Shown here piece by piece: positions 8,712 to 15,576 of a stretch of 64,000 bases of DNA. Under the pieces are notes generated by a model. The model was not told where the DNA came from, did not search any database, and worked only from the letters and a program-made list of their open reading frames with translations. The DNA comes from Pseudomonadota bacterium. Its GTDB lineage: Bacteria > Myxococcota_A > UBA796 > UBA9615. The position numbers and the translations under genes were made by a program. Numbering within the stretch: the stretch's first letter is position 1; each line of letters opens with the position of its first letter. Location: contig JAAESI010000242.1 of assembly GCA_024229515.1 (NCBI GenBank), positions 186,001-250,000 on the forward strand, written 5' to 3'.

Positions 8712-8740
8712 CTTTTACAGAGCCAGGAGAAGAGGGTCAA
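8712..8740 (-). promoter_or_regulatory. predicted sigma-70-type promoter of prs
   Basis: Read on the minus strand, TTGACC (8740-8735) and TAAAAG (8717-8712) are separated by exactly 17 bases. The start point would fall near 8705, about 50 bases before the prs ATG. This would let prs be transcribed independently of the upstream tRNA and MoxR/VWA genes. It is a consensus match only. Confidence 0.55.
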
Positions 8741-8747
8741 GCGAGAT

Positions 8748-8821
8748 TGGCTGGGGCGGGTGGATTCGAACCACCATCCTCGGTTCCAAAGACCGGAGTC
8801 CTACCCTTGGACGACGCCCCA
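8748..8821 (-). tRNA. tRNA-Gln(UUG)
   Basis: The 74-base cloverleaf includes a genomically encoded CCA. The acceptor TGGGGCG pairs with CGCCCCA, the D arm is GTCC/GGAC, the anticodon loop CTTTGGA gives anticodon TTG, and the T arm is GGTGG-TTCGAAT-CCACC. One mismatch (C-A) lies at the top of the anticodon stem. The 5' end begins one base after the stop codon of the VWA gene, so the tRNA is probably cut out of that transcript. tRNA-Gln directly upstream of prs-rplY-pth is a conserved proteobacterial arrangement. Confidence 0.95.
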
Positions 8822-8822
8822 A

Positions 8823-10010
8823 TCAGGCCGTTCGCGCGGACGAATGTACGCTCCCCTTGCGGAGGTGTCGAACCGCGTCCTGCATTCCATCCAGGGTCAA
8901 AGGAAACATCGGAATGACCCGCCCGATGGCTGCGATCGTCTCGTGGCGCCAGAACCGTTCGGGCTCGGGATTCAGCCACACGCAGTCCTTGAAGGTCTGC
9001 TTGAAGTGATTGATCCAATCCAGCCCGCTGCGCTGGTTCTTCTCCCACAGCGACAGCACGCCACCGACCGCGGTCAGCTCCCACGGCGCCATGCAGGCGT
9101 CCCCGACGAACACGAACTTCGTGTCGGCCGGGTGCTTGCGGAACAGCTCGGCTGTCGGCACCGACTCGAGCCGCTCGATGCTCGTATAGACGCGTGAGTA
9201 GGGGCAGTTGTGGAAGAAGTAGTGGTCGAAGCTCTTCCAGTGGCCGATCTCGCTGGCGGCGGAGAAGAGGCGGTCGACCAGACGCGCGTAGGGGTCCATC
9301 GAGCCCCCCGCGTCCATCAACAGCGCGATGCGCACCGTGTTCTTGCGCTCCTTCTCGAACACCAACTCGATCTCGCCGCCCTGGTCGCAGGTCTTGTCGA
9401 TCGTGGGATCGATGGCCAGCTCCTCAGGCCCCTCTTTGCCGAGGTGGCGCAGGGCGCGGAGCGCGACCTTGAACTGGCGTACGTCGATGGTGACGTCGGT
9501 GCGGTAGTTGCGGAAGCGTCGTTCGCCGGCGACCTGGACCGCCGAGCGGTTCCCGCCCGGGCCGCCGACGCGGATCCCCTGCGGGTTCTTGCCGCCATGC
9601 CCGAAAGGACTGCGGCCTCCGGTGCCGACCCAGCGGTTCCCGCCGTCGTGCCGCTCCTTCTGTTCGGCCAGAGTCTCCTCCAGCTTCTTGAGCAGCTCCT
9701 CGAGGCTCATCCCCGTCGCCTGGGCGAACGCTTCGGCGCTGATGTCCCCCTCCGGCACCGGATTCTCCAGCCACTCCAGGAGCGCATCCTTGATGTCGGG
9801 GAACTCCATCCCCTCGAAGACCTCGAGGAAGGCCTGATCGTAGCTGTCGAAGTGGGCCTCAGTGTGCACGCAGATCGCGCGACCGAGGCCGTACAGGGCG
9901 TTGTTGTCGGCGATCAGCCCCTTGCTCAGCGCCTGGTGAAGCGCGATCCACTCCTGCGTGCCTACGGGAACCCCGTGGCGGCGCAACGCGAAGAGGAAGT
10001 CCTGGAACAT
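8823..10010 (-). CDS. CoxE-type von Willebrand factor A domain protein
   Basis: This cytosolic VWA protein of 395 residues belongs to the CoxE-like group (COG3552/PF05762), which works with MoxR AAA+ ATPases in metal-centre insertion or protein assembly. The N-terminal half is helical. The middle has a Gly-rich stretch (GTGGRSPFGHGGKNPQG), and the VWA domain starts near VRIALLMDAGGSMDPYARL. There the MIDAS motif reads DAGGS rather than the usual DxSxS. FVFVGDACMAPWEL is a later MIDAS element. The start overlaps the moxR stop (TGATG). The tRNA-Gln follows at once. Confidence 0.9.
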   Translation of the reverse strand: MFQDFLFALRRHGVPVGTQEWIALHQALSKGLIADNNALYGLGRAICVHTEAHFDSYDQAFLEVFEGMEFPDIKDALLEWLENPVPEGDISAEAFAQATGMSLEELLKKLEETLAEQKERHDGGNRWVGTGGRSPFGHGGKNPQGIRVGGPGGNRSAVQVAGERRFRNYRTDVTIDVRQFKVALRALRHLGKEGPEELAIDPTIDKTCDQGGEIELVFEKERKNTVRIALLMDAGGSMDPYARLVDRLFSAASEIGHWKSFDHYFFHNCPYSRVYTSIERLESVPTAELFRKHPADTKFVFVGDACMAPWELTAVGGVLSLWEKNQRSGLDWINHFKQTFKDCVWLNPEPERFWRHETIAAIGRVIPMFPLTLDGMQDAVRHLRKGSVHSSARTA

Positions 10011-10840
10011 CAGGCCCAGGCTACGCGGCGCTTGGCGACTTCGAGGTCTTGTTCTTGCTTGAGGAGGGTCCCCAGGAACGGGATCGCTTTGGCGACGTCG
10101 GCGGCGGGCACGCCCCCCCGGATGAGCACGAAGAGCCAGTCGATCAGCTCCGAGGTCGACGGCTTCTTGCGCAGACCGTCGATGCCGCGGAGCTCGTAGA
10201 ACTTCACGATCGCGGCTTCCAGCAGCTCGGTCTCCAGCGTCGGGAAGTGCACGTTCACGATCTGGCGCATCAGGTCGCGGCTGGGGAACGAGATGTAGTG
10301 GAAGACGCAGCGGCGCAGGAATGCGTCCGGCAGCTCCTTCTCGGCGTTGCTGCTGATCAGGACCACCGGCCGGTGCTTCGCCTCGACGGTCTTGTCGAGC
10401 TCGGGGATGTAGAAGTTCATCTGGTCCAGCTCGTGGAGCAGGTCGTTGGGGAACTCGATGTCCGCCTTGTCGATCTCGTCGATGAGCAGCACGCAGCGCT
10501 TCTCGGCGTCGAAGGACCGGCCCAGCGGCCCCAGCTTGATGTAGTGCGCGATGTCGCCCACGTCGCCGCCGCCGAACCGGCTGTCGTTGAGCCGCTGCAC
10601 GACGTCGTAGTGGTACAGCCCCTGCTGCGCCTTCGTCGTCGACTTCACCTGCCAGCGGATGAGCTCCATGCCCAGCGCCTCGCTGATCGCGTGGGCCAGC
10701 AGCGTCTTGCCCGTGCCCGGCTCGCCCTTGACGAGCAGCGGGCGGCCCAACGCGATCGCCGCGTTCACGTCGCGGGTGAGCGCCTCTTCGGCGATGTATC
10801 GGTCGGTTCCAGCGAAGGCGTCGAAGGACAGCTCGGTCAT
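10010..10840 (-). CDS. MoxR-family AAA+ ATPase
   Basis: This AAA+ chaperone-like ATPase of 276 residues pairs with the downstream VWA protein. It has Walker A GEPGTGKTLLAHA, Walker B CVLLIDEIDKADIEFPN, sensor-1 VVLISSNAEKELPDAFLRRC with the arginine finger RRC, and a lid domain towards the C terminus. MoxR-VWA pairs usually remodel a client enzyme encoded nearby. No obvious client (cox, nor or moxF gene) is adjacent here, so the substrate is unknown. Confidence 0.92.
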   Translation of the reverse strand: MTELSFDAFAGTDRYIAEEALTRDVNAAIALGRPLLVKGEPGTGKTLLAHAISEALGMELIRWQVKSTTKAQQGLYHYDVVQRLNDSRFGGGDVGDIAHYIKLGPLGRSFDAEKRCVLLIDEIDKADIEFPNDLLHELDQMNFYIPELDKTVEAKHRPVVLISSNAEKELPDAFLRRCVFHYISFPSRDLMRQIVNVHFPTLETELLEAAIVKFYELRGIDGLRKKPSTSELIDWLFVLIRGGVPAADVAKAIPFLGTLLKQEQDLEVAKRRVAWA

Positions 10841-10847
10841 GCGCGAC

Positions 10848-10875
10848 AGAGTAAGTCGGTTGACTGAGGAGTCAA
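10848..10875 (-). promoter_or_regulatory. predicted promoter of moxR with inverted repeat
   Basis: In the 45-base gap between dctM and moxR, the minus strand has TTGACT (10875-10870), 16 bases, then TACTCT (10853-10848). The -35 is part of an inverted repeat, TTGACT-GAGG-AGTCAA (10860-10875), which could be an operator. The match to consensus is moderate. Confidence 0.4.
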
Positions 10876-10885
10876 TCAGTCGGCG

Positions 10886-12298
10886 CTAGAGGCCGGCGAC
10901 ACCCACCAGCCACAGGGACAGCGGCTCCCACCACGTGATCATCAGCAGGGCGATCGCCAGCAGCGCCAAGAACGGCAGTGTCGCCTTGAAGATCTCCGCC
11001 ACGGGGCGGCGGAAGAAGGCGGAGCTGATGAACAGGTTGATGCCGAAGGGCGGGGTCGCGAACCCGAGCTCGAGGTTCACCACCATGATGATGCCGAGGT
11101 GGATGGGATCCACGCCGAAGCTGGTCGCGATCGGCAGCACCAGCGGGGTCATCACGACGATGGCGGAGAAGATGTCCATCACGCAGCCGACGATGAGCAG
11201 CAGCACGTTCAGCGCGATGAGGAAGCCGATCTTCGTGTCGATGTACGTCTGGATGAACGCGGTCGCCTGCTGGGGCACCTGCTCGGCCTTCAGGAACGCC
11301 GAAAACGCCAGCGCCATCAGCAGGATGATGAGGATCGAGCCGACCAACATCATCGTGTCGATGGCGATCTGGGGCAGCGCCTTGAGGTCGACCTCGCGGT
11401 GCAGCACGCACTCCACCACCAGGGCGTAGACGACCGCGAGCACCGACGCCTCGGCAGGGGTCACCAGGCCGGTGAAGATCACGGCCAGCAGCAGCGGGGG
11501 CAGCGCGAGGGCGAACAGGCCTTCCTTGGAGGCCTCCCCCAGCTCGGTCCAGCTGAACTCCTGGCGGGGGAGCTTCCAACCGCGGACGGCGCTGTAGATG
11601 GCAAGGAACCCGATGGTGATGACGCCCGGGATGATCCCGGCGATGAACAAGGAATTGACGTCCACCTCGGCGAAGACGCCGTAGATGATCAGCGGCAGGC
11701 TCGGCGGGGCGAGGATGCCGATGGCTCCGCAGGAGGTCAGCAGACCCAGCGCAAACGGCTTGCCGTAGTCCTTCTCCAGGCTCGGGGCGAGCATGCCGCC
11801 GATGGCGATGATCGTGACCGCCGAGCTGCCCGACAGCGCGGCAAAGAACGCACACGCGAGGATGGTCGACATCGCGATGCCGCCGGGAAGCCAGCCCATC
11901 GCGGCCCGCATCACGCGGACGAGGCGTCGGCTGATCCCGCCGTAGGTCATGATCGCGCCGGCGAGCGTGAACAGCGGGATCGCCAGGAGCACCGGGCTGT
12001 TGGTCAGCTCGACCATCTCGAGGATGACCTGGGTGCCGCCGCTGACGCCGTAGTCGTCCAGCCTCAGGCCGAAGCCCTGGATGTAGGCGAAGCCGAGCAG
12101 CCCGACGACCCCGAGCGTGACGAACAACGCCTCGCCCAGCAGCGCCAGGAGTAGGAAGATCGCGGGCAGCAGCCCGGCCCAGCCGAACTTGACCCAGAGC
12201 GCCCCGCCCAGCGCCAACACGCCCAGGAGCTGGGGGGCGACCGCGACCCAGTTGGTCTCCTCGGCGAACCGTTCCTTCATAGTGAGGGAGGCTTCCAT
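10886..12298 (-). CDS. dctM: TRAP transporter large permease DctM
   Basis: This large membrane subunit of a TRAP (tripartite ATP-independent periplasmic) transporter uses an ion gradient for substrate import. The 470-residue protein has a dozen hydrophobic segments with the family signatures LAIPLFTLAGAIM, GGIAMSTILACAFFAALSGSSAVTIIAIGGML, GAIGILAPPSLPLIIYG and LELGFATPPFGINLF. The start is set by a one-base overlap with the dctQ stop (TGATG). It is the last gene of the operon. The substrate cannot be deduced. Confidence 0.95.
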   Translation of the reverse strand: MEASLTMKERFAEETNWVAVAPQLLGVLALGGALWVKFGWAGLLPAIFLLLALLGEALFVTLGVVGLLGFAYIQGFGLRLDDYGVSGGTQVILEMVELTNSPVLLAIPLFTLAGAIMTYGGISRRLVRVMRAAMGWLPGGIAMSTILACAFFAALSGSSAVTIIAIGGMLAPSLEKDYGKPFALGLLTSCGAIGILAPPSLPLIIYGVFAEVDVNSLFIAGIIPGVITIGFLAIYSAVRGWKLPRQEFSWTELGEASKEGLFALALPPLLLAVIFTGLVTPAEASVLAVVYALVVECVLHREVDLKALPQIAIDTMMLVGSILIILLMALAFSAFLKAEQVPQQATAFIQTYIDTKIGFLIALNVLLLIVGCVMDIFSAIVVMTPLVLPIATSFGVDPIHLGIIMVVNLELGFATPPFGINLFISSAFFRRPVAEIFKATLPFLALLAIALLMITWWEPLSLWLVGVAGL

Positions 12299-12834
12299 CA
12301 GTAGAGCCTCCCCTCGGTGTCCGGTCCCGCGAGGTAGTCCAGCTCGCCGGTGACGATTCCGTGGGCGTCCTCCGCGCTGAGCACGAACATGCGCCAGGCG
12401 ATGACGACCAGCGAGATCGGGATGATCACCTGCGCCATCCAGACGGGGATCTGGAGGATCGCGGAGGTGTCTCCGAACTCCCTCTGCATCTCGATGTAGG
12501 CCTTGGCGACCCACGCCAGGTACCCGGTCAGAAGCAGACCGATGGTCTGCACGACGATGTTGAAGCCGGCCTTGGCCTTGGGCGCGAGGCTGCGATCGAT
12601 CAGGTCGATCGTGATGTGGCGCCGCTCCGCGGTGGCCAACGACGCGCCCACGAACGCGATCCAGAGCATCAGCGTACGGACCACCTCGTGGCCCCAGGGG
12701 AAGCCGCCGTGCCCCACCACCCGAAGGATGATCTGGGCCAGCGGAAGCAGCACGATCGCCGCCACCATCACCAGCAGGACGAGCTTCTCTATCGCCGCGA
12801 CCACGCGGTCGACGGCCTGGAGCTTCTTCACCAT
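12298..12834 (-). CDS. dctQ: TRAP transporter small permease DctQ
   Basis: This four-helix small membrane subunit (178 residues) partners DctM. Visible segments are LVLLVMVAAIVLLPLAQIILRVV, VVRTLMLWIAFVGASLAT and IVVQTIGLLLTGYLAWV, plus the motif ERRHITIDLID typical of DctQ. It lies 28 bases after dctP and overlaps dctM by one base. Its C terminus ends in an acidic tail. ATG at 12834 is the first Met before the hydrophobic region. Confidence 0.92.
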   Translation of the reverse strand: MVKKLQAVDRVVAAIEKLVLLVMVAAIVLLPLAQIILRVVGHGGFPWGHEVVRTLMLWIAFVGASLATAERRHITIDLIDRSLAPKAKAGFNIVVQTIGLLLTGYLAWVAKAYIEMQREFGDTSAILQIPVWMAQVIIPISLVVIAWRMFVLSAEDAHGIVTGELDYLAGPDTEGRLY

Positions 12835-12862
12835 GGTTTCAGCCGTTCGGTAGAGGCCTGGG

Positions 12863-13885
12863 TCAGTGGGAGGCGCGGTAGGTCTCGAGGGCGCCGTACG
12901 TCTTGTCCAGCAGGGCCTGCGGGAAGGCCCCCCGCTTGACCATCTCGGCATGAGACGGCCACGCCGCCTTCTTGAACGCGGCCCGCTCCTCGGGGGTCCA
13001 CTCGTAGACCTCGATGCCGTTCTCCTTGAAGCCCTCGAACAGCTCGGGGTCCAGGCCCCGCACCGCGTCGCGCACTTCCTTGGTCATGTCGTCCGCGTAT
13101 CCGTCGACCATGGTCTGCAGGTCGGGGGGGAGGGTGTCCCAGAAACGCTGGCTGAACACCACCGCGGCGGGCTGGTAGCTGTGGTCGCTGTCAGCCCAGT
13201 GGGTGGTGTAGGCGAACCACTGCGCGGCGGTGGAGAAGATCGGGGAGCCGGAGTAGCTGTCCACGAGGCCGGTCTGCAACGCGCCCATGATCTCGGGCAC
13301 CGGCAAGGGCGTCGCCTTGACCCCCATCGCCTCGTACATCGTCAGCTGCACGGTCGACTCCTGCATGGCGACCTTGCCGCCGCGGAGCTGGTCCAGCGAA
13401 CGGATGGGGTGCTTGCCGGCGAAGTCGAGCCAGCCGTTCTCCGCCCAGATCCACAGCCGCAGGTCCTTCTTGGACAGCGCCGCCTTGAGGTCGCCCATGA
13501 TGACCTCGTCCATGATGTGGTCGGCTTCGGCGTGGTTGTCGAAGAGGAACGGAAGCTCGAGGATCTGCAGCTCGGGGACCACCGTGCTGATGCCGCCGGT
13601 GCTGAACCCGCCGCCGTTGAGCTGGCCGAACCGCATCTTCTGCAGCATCGCCTTCTCATCGCCGAGGCTACCGTTGAGCCAGACCTTGACCTTGATGCGG
13701 CCGCCGCTGTCGGCCTCGACCCGCTCCTTGAAGTTGTAGAGCACCTCGCTCCACGGGGTGCCGTCGGGCGCGAGGGTGCCGAACTTGATCTCGAAGACCT
13801 CGCCGCTGTCGGCGGCCGAGGGGTTCAGCAGCAGGGCCGCGAGGATGAGGATCGCGGCGGCGGGGAGGATGCGTCGGGTGTGCAT
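12863..13885 (-). CDS. dctP: TRAP transporter substrate-binding protein DctP
   Basis: This is a periplasmic binding protein (340 residues) with a signal peptide (MHTRRILPAAAILILAALLLNPSAA). The family landmarks are IKFGTLAPDGTPWSEVLYNFKERVE, LGDEKAMLQKMRFGQLNGGG, LQILELPFLF, GKVAMQESTVQLTMYEAMGVKATPLPVPEIMGALQTG-type sequence and the Arg-containing LRGGKVAMQ region that binds carboxylates in many DctPs. A GGAG lies five bases before the ATG. It is likely a partner of the TatT protein encoded just upstream. Confidence 0.95.
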   Translation of the reverse strand: MHTRRILPAAAILILAALLLNPSAADSGEVFEIKFGTLAPDGTPWSEVLYNFKERVEADSGGRIKVKVWLNGSLGDEKAMLQKMRFGQLNGGGFSTGGISTVVPELQILELPFLFDNHAEADHIMDEVIMGDLKAALSKKDLRLWIWAENGWLDFAGKHPIRSLDQLRGGKVAMQESTVQLTMYEAMGVKATPLPVPEIMGALQTGLVDSYSGSPIFSTAAQWFAYTTHWADSDHSYQPAAVVFSQRFWDTLPPDLQTMVDGYADDMTKEVRDAVRGLDPELFEGFKENGIEVYEWTPEERAAFKKAAWPSHAEMVKRGAFPQALLDKTYGALETYRASH

Positions 13886-13897
13886 AGCGGCTCCATC

Positions 13898-14797
13898 TCA
13901 GAAGAGGTCGTCGACCTTGGCGAGCATCTCCTCGGCGTCTGCGCGCGCGACGGTGTACTCAAAACGGAAGACTGAGTCCTCCGGGATCGGGGTCTCGATC
14001 ACCTTGGTCAGGAGCTCGACGTAGAGCTCTTTGTTGTTGCTGCGGCGGGCGTAGTACCAGGCGTAGTTGACCTCGTTCTCGGGCCAGGTCGGCGCCAGCT
14101 CCATGCCGCGCAGGAAGTGGGCCTTCGCACGCTCGTGATCCTGCCCTGCGAACTGGGGAATCTCGACGAAGAAAGCACCGAAGAAACGATGGACGGCGGC
14201 GTGGTAGTAGTCCTCGCCGACCTCCAGGATGCGGTCGTTGATGCCGCGCACCTTGGGGATGTCCATGGCGACCCGGAGGATGCCCTTCTGCTCGCCCCAG
14301 CGGGCCCAGTTCAAGGCCGTCCAGTACGCCGCGTCCACGTCCTGGGCGCGGATGAGCGGGATCGCATCGACGATCTTGGTGCCGCCGTCGATCGCCGCCT
14401 TGAACTCCGGGTTGGAGCCCATGATCGCGTCCCACCCGTGCTCCTTGCCGAGCAGGTAGGTGCCCATCTTGTGCTTCTTGGACTCGGCCCGGTCGTAGTA
14501 GTAGGCGAGGCCGTAGTACAGCACCGAGAGGCGCACGCGGATGTCCTTGCCGTCGGCACGATCGGGGTTGGCTGCGAGCGCCGCTTCGTACCCCTCGATC
14601 GCCTTCTCGGTGCCCTCGCGCGTGTGCCGTTCGTGATCGAACAGGGCGTCGACCTCGGGCAGCTCCGTGGCCTGCACGGCAGGAACCTCACCGGTCTGGC
14701 CGGCGACGTCGGTGGAGTCCTGCACCGGCTTCTTGGCGCAGGCGGGCAGGAGGAGAACGGCGGCGAGCGCGGCGATCAGGAGCGTGGTTTTGCGCAT
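13898..14797 (-). CDS. TRAP transporter TatT component lipoprotein
   Basis: This 299-residue lipoprotein (signal peptide ending LLLPAC, lipobox Cys ~20) matches the TRAP-associated T component (PF16811), a TPR-like helical protein first studied in Treponema that trimerises and binds DctP. Helical repeats with Tyr/Trp-rich helices are visible (LSVLYYGLAYYYDRAESKK, AAYWTALNWARWGEQKG, EVNYAWYYARRSNNKELY). It sits immediately upstream of dctP, which strongly supports the role. AAGGA precedes the ATG, seven bases after the previous gene. Confidence 0.88.
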   Translation of the reverse strand: MRKTTLLIAALAAVLLLPACAKKPVQDSTDVAGQTGEVPAVQATELPEVDALFDHERHTREGTEKAIEGYEAALAANPDRADGKDIRVRLSVLYYGLAYYYDRAESKKHKMGTYLLGKEHGWDAIMGSNPEFKAAIDGGTKIVDAIPLIRAQDVDAAYWTALNWARWGEQKGILRVAMDIPKVRGINDRILEVGEDYYHAAVHRFFGAFFVEIPQFAGQDHERAKAHFLRGMELAPTWPENEVNYAWYYARRSNNKELYVELLTKVIETPIPEDSVFRFEYTVARADAEEMLAKVDDLF

Positions 14798-14804
14798 GGG
14801 GTCC

Positions 14805-15320
14805 TTAGAGGGGGCCGCAGTTGTCGTCGCCGGCGACCGCGGGGACCAGCCAGCTGTCTTCCCAGAGGTTGCTCTCGTTGTCGAGATCGTCCTCGACCCA
14901 CAGCTCGTAGGCGAAGTCGAAGCCTCGCGCCCACTCGCCGCAGACCTGAATGCGGAGCAGCCCGCCGCAGCCCAACGAGCCCTCGAACCGGTCGTCGACG
15001 AACGCGTTGCCTTCCTGCGTGAAGACGTAGAAGGGGTTGTCGAAGTTGCAGTCCTCGTCGGTGACGCTGATGCGGAACTCCGCGGCCATGTTGCCCTGGC
15101 AGCCGTCGGGCAGGACCGCGACCTCGCACACCTCGACGTCGTTGATGACGGGGGCGATGCCGGTGGGCGTGTCGTCGCTGCAGTCGGGTTCGCCGTCCTC
15201 GTCCAGATCCTCATCCATCGCGCCTTCGACCGCGCAGGGGTCGTCGTCGTCGTCGGTGGGGCACGCCGTCAGCATCAGCGACAGCGCGGTGAGAGCGATC
15301 AATCCATGGGTCGTACGCAT
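14805..15320 (-). CDS. Asp-rich lipoprotein at head of TRAP operon
   Basis: This lipoprotein of 171 residues has a signal peptide that ends LMLTAC-P, and the mature chain begins with TDDDDD and an acidic, Cys-containing segment. The rest looks like a beta-rich extracytoplasmic domain with paired cysteines (CEVAVLPDGC, CNFDNPF, LGCGGLLRIQVC). I do not recognise a family. AGGAGG lies seven bases before the ATG and directly abuts the 3' CCA of the tRNA-Leu upstream. It is the first protein-coding gene of the unit containing tatT-dctPQM and may be an accessory to that transporter (inference from position). Confidence 0.75.
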   Translation of the reverse strand: MRTTHGLIALTALSLMLTACPTDDDDDPCAVEGAMDEDLDEDGEPDCSDDTPTGIAPVINDVEVCEVAVLPDGCQGNMAAEFRISVTDEDCNFDNPFYVFTQEGNAFVDDRFEGSLGCGGLLRIQVCGEWARGFDFAYELWVEDDLDNESNLWEDSWLVPAVAGDDNCGPL

Positions 15321-15332
15321 CTGAATTCCTCC

Positions 15333-15409
15333 TGGTGCCCGGGGTGGGGGTCGAACCCACACTCGGGGGATTTTAAGTCCCCTGCCTCTACCGATTGGGC
15401 TACCCGGGC
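15333..15409 (-). tRNA. tRNA with Leu anticodon UAA and short variable loop
   Basis: The 77-base cloverleaf has an encoded CCA. The acceptor is GCCCGGG/CCCGGGC with discriminator A, the D stem is GCC/GGC, the anticodon arm is GGGGA-CTTAAAA-TCCCC (anticodon TAA, reading UUA), and the T arm is GTGGG-TTCGACC-CCCAC. The variable loop is only five bases (CGAGT), whereas bacterial tRNA-Leu normally carries a long variable stem-loop. The body otherwise resembles tRNA-Leu. Its CCA touches the ribosome binding site of the next gene. Confidence 0.88.
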
Positions 15410-15427
15410 AACCTCAGCGGCGGCCGC

Positions 15428-15455
15428 ACAATGCCAGCGCCGAAAGCCGTGTCAA
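15428..15455 (-). promoter_or_regulatory. predicted promoter of the tRNA-Leu/TRAP unit
   Basis: On the minus strand a perfect TTGACA (15455-15450) is followed after 16 bases by CATTGT (15433-15428). The start would fall near 15421, about a dozen bases before the mature tRNA 5' end. The rest of the 167-base gap to the Hsp70 gene (15410-15576) shows no further gene; the Hsp70 promoter on the plus strand was not resolved. Confidence 0.55.
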
Positions 15456-15576
15456 CGACCCCGTTCCTCCAGAGGCGTTTCGTTTCCTCGTCGTGACCCG
15501 GTCGGGCGCCCGCGCGAGGAATAACCCGAAAAATGTTAGTCTCGACGTCTATCGAAACTGAGGATGGCTGCGGTCC

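Noticed and set aside
8748..15409. tRNA genes as integration sites of a mobile element
   Set aside because: No integrase, direct repeat of the tRNA 3' end or change of composition lies beside either tRNA.
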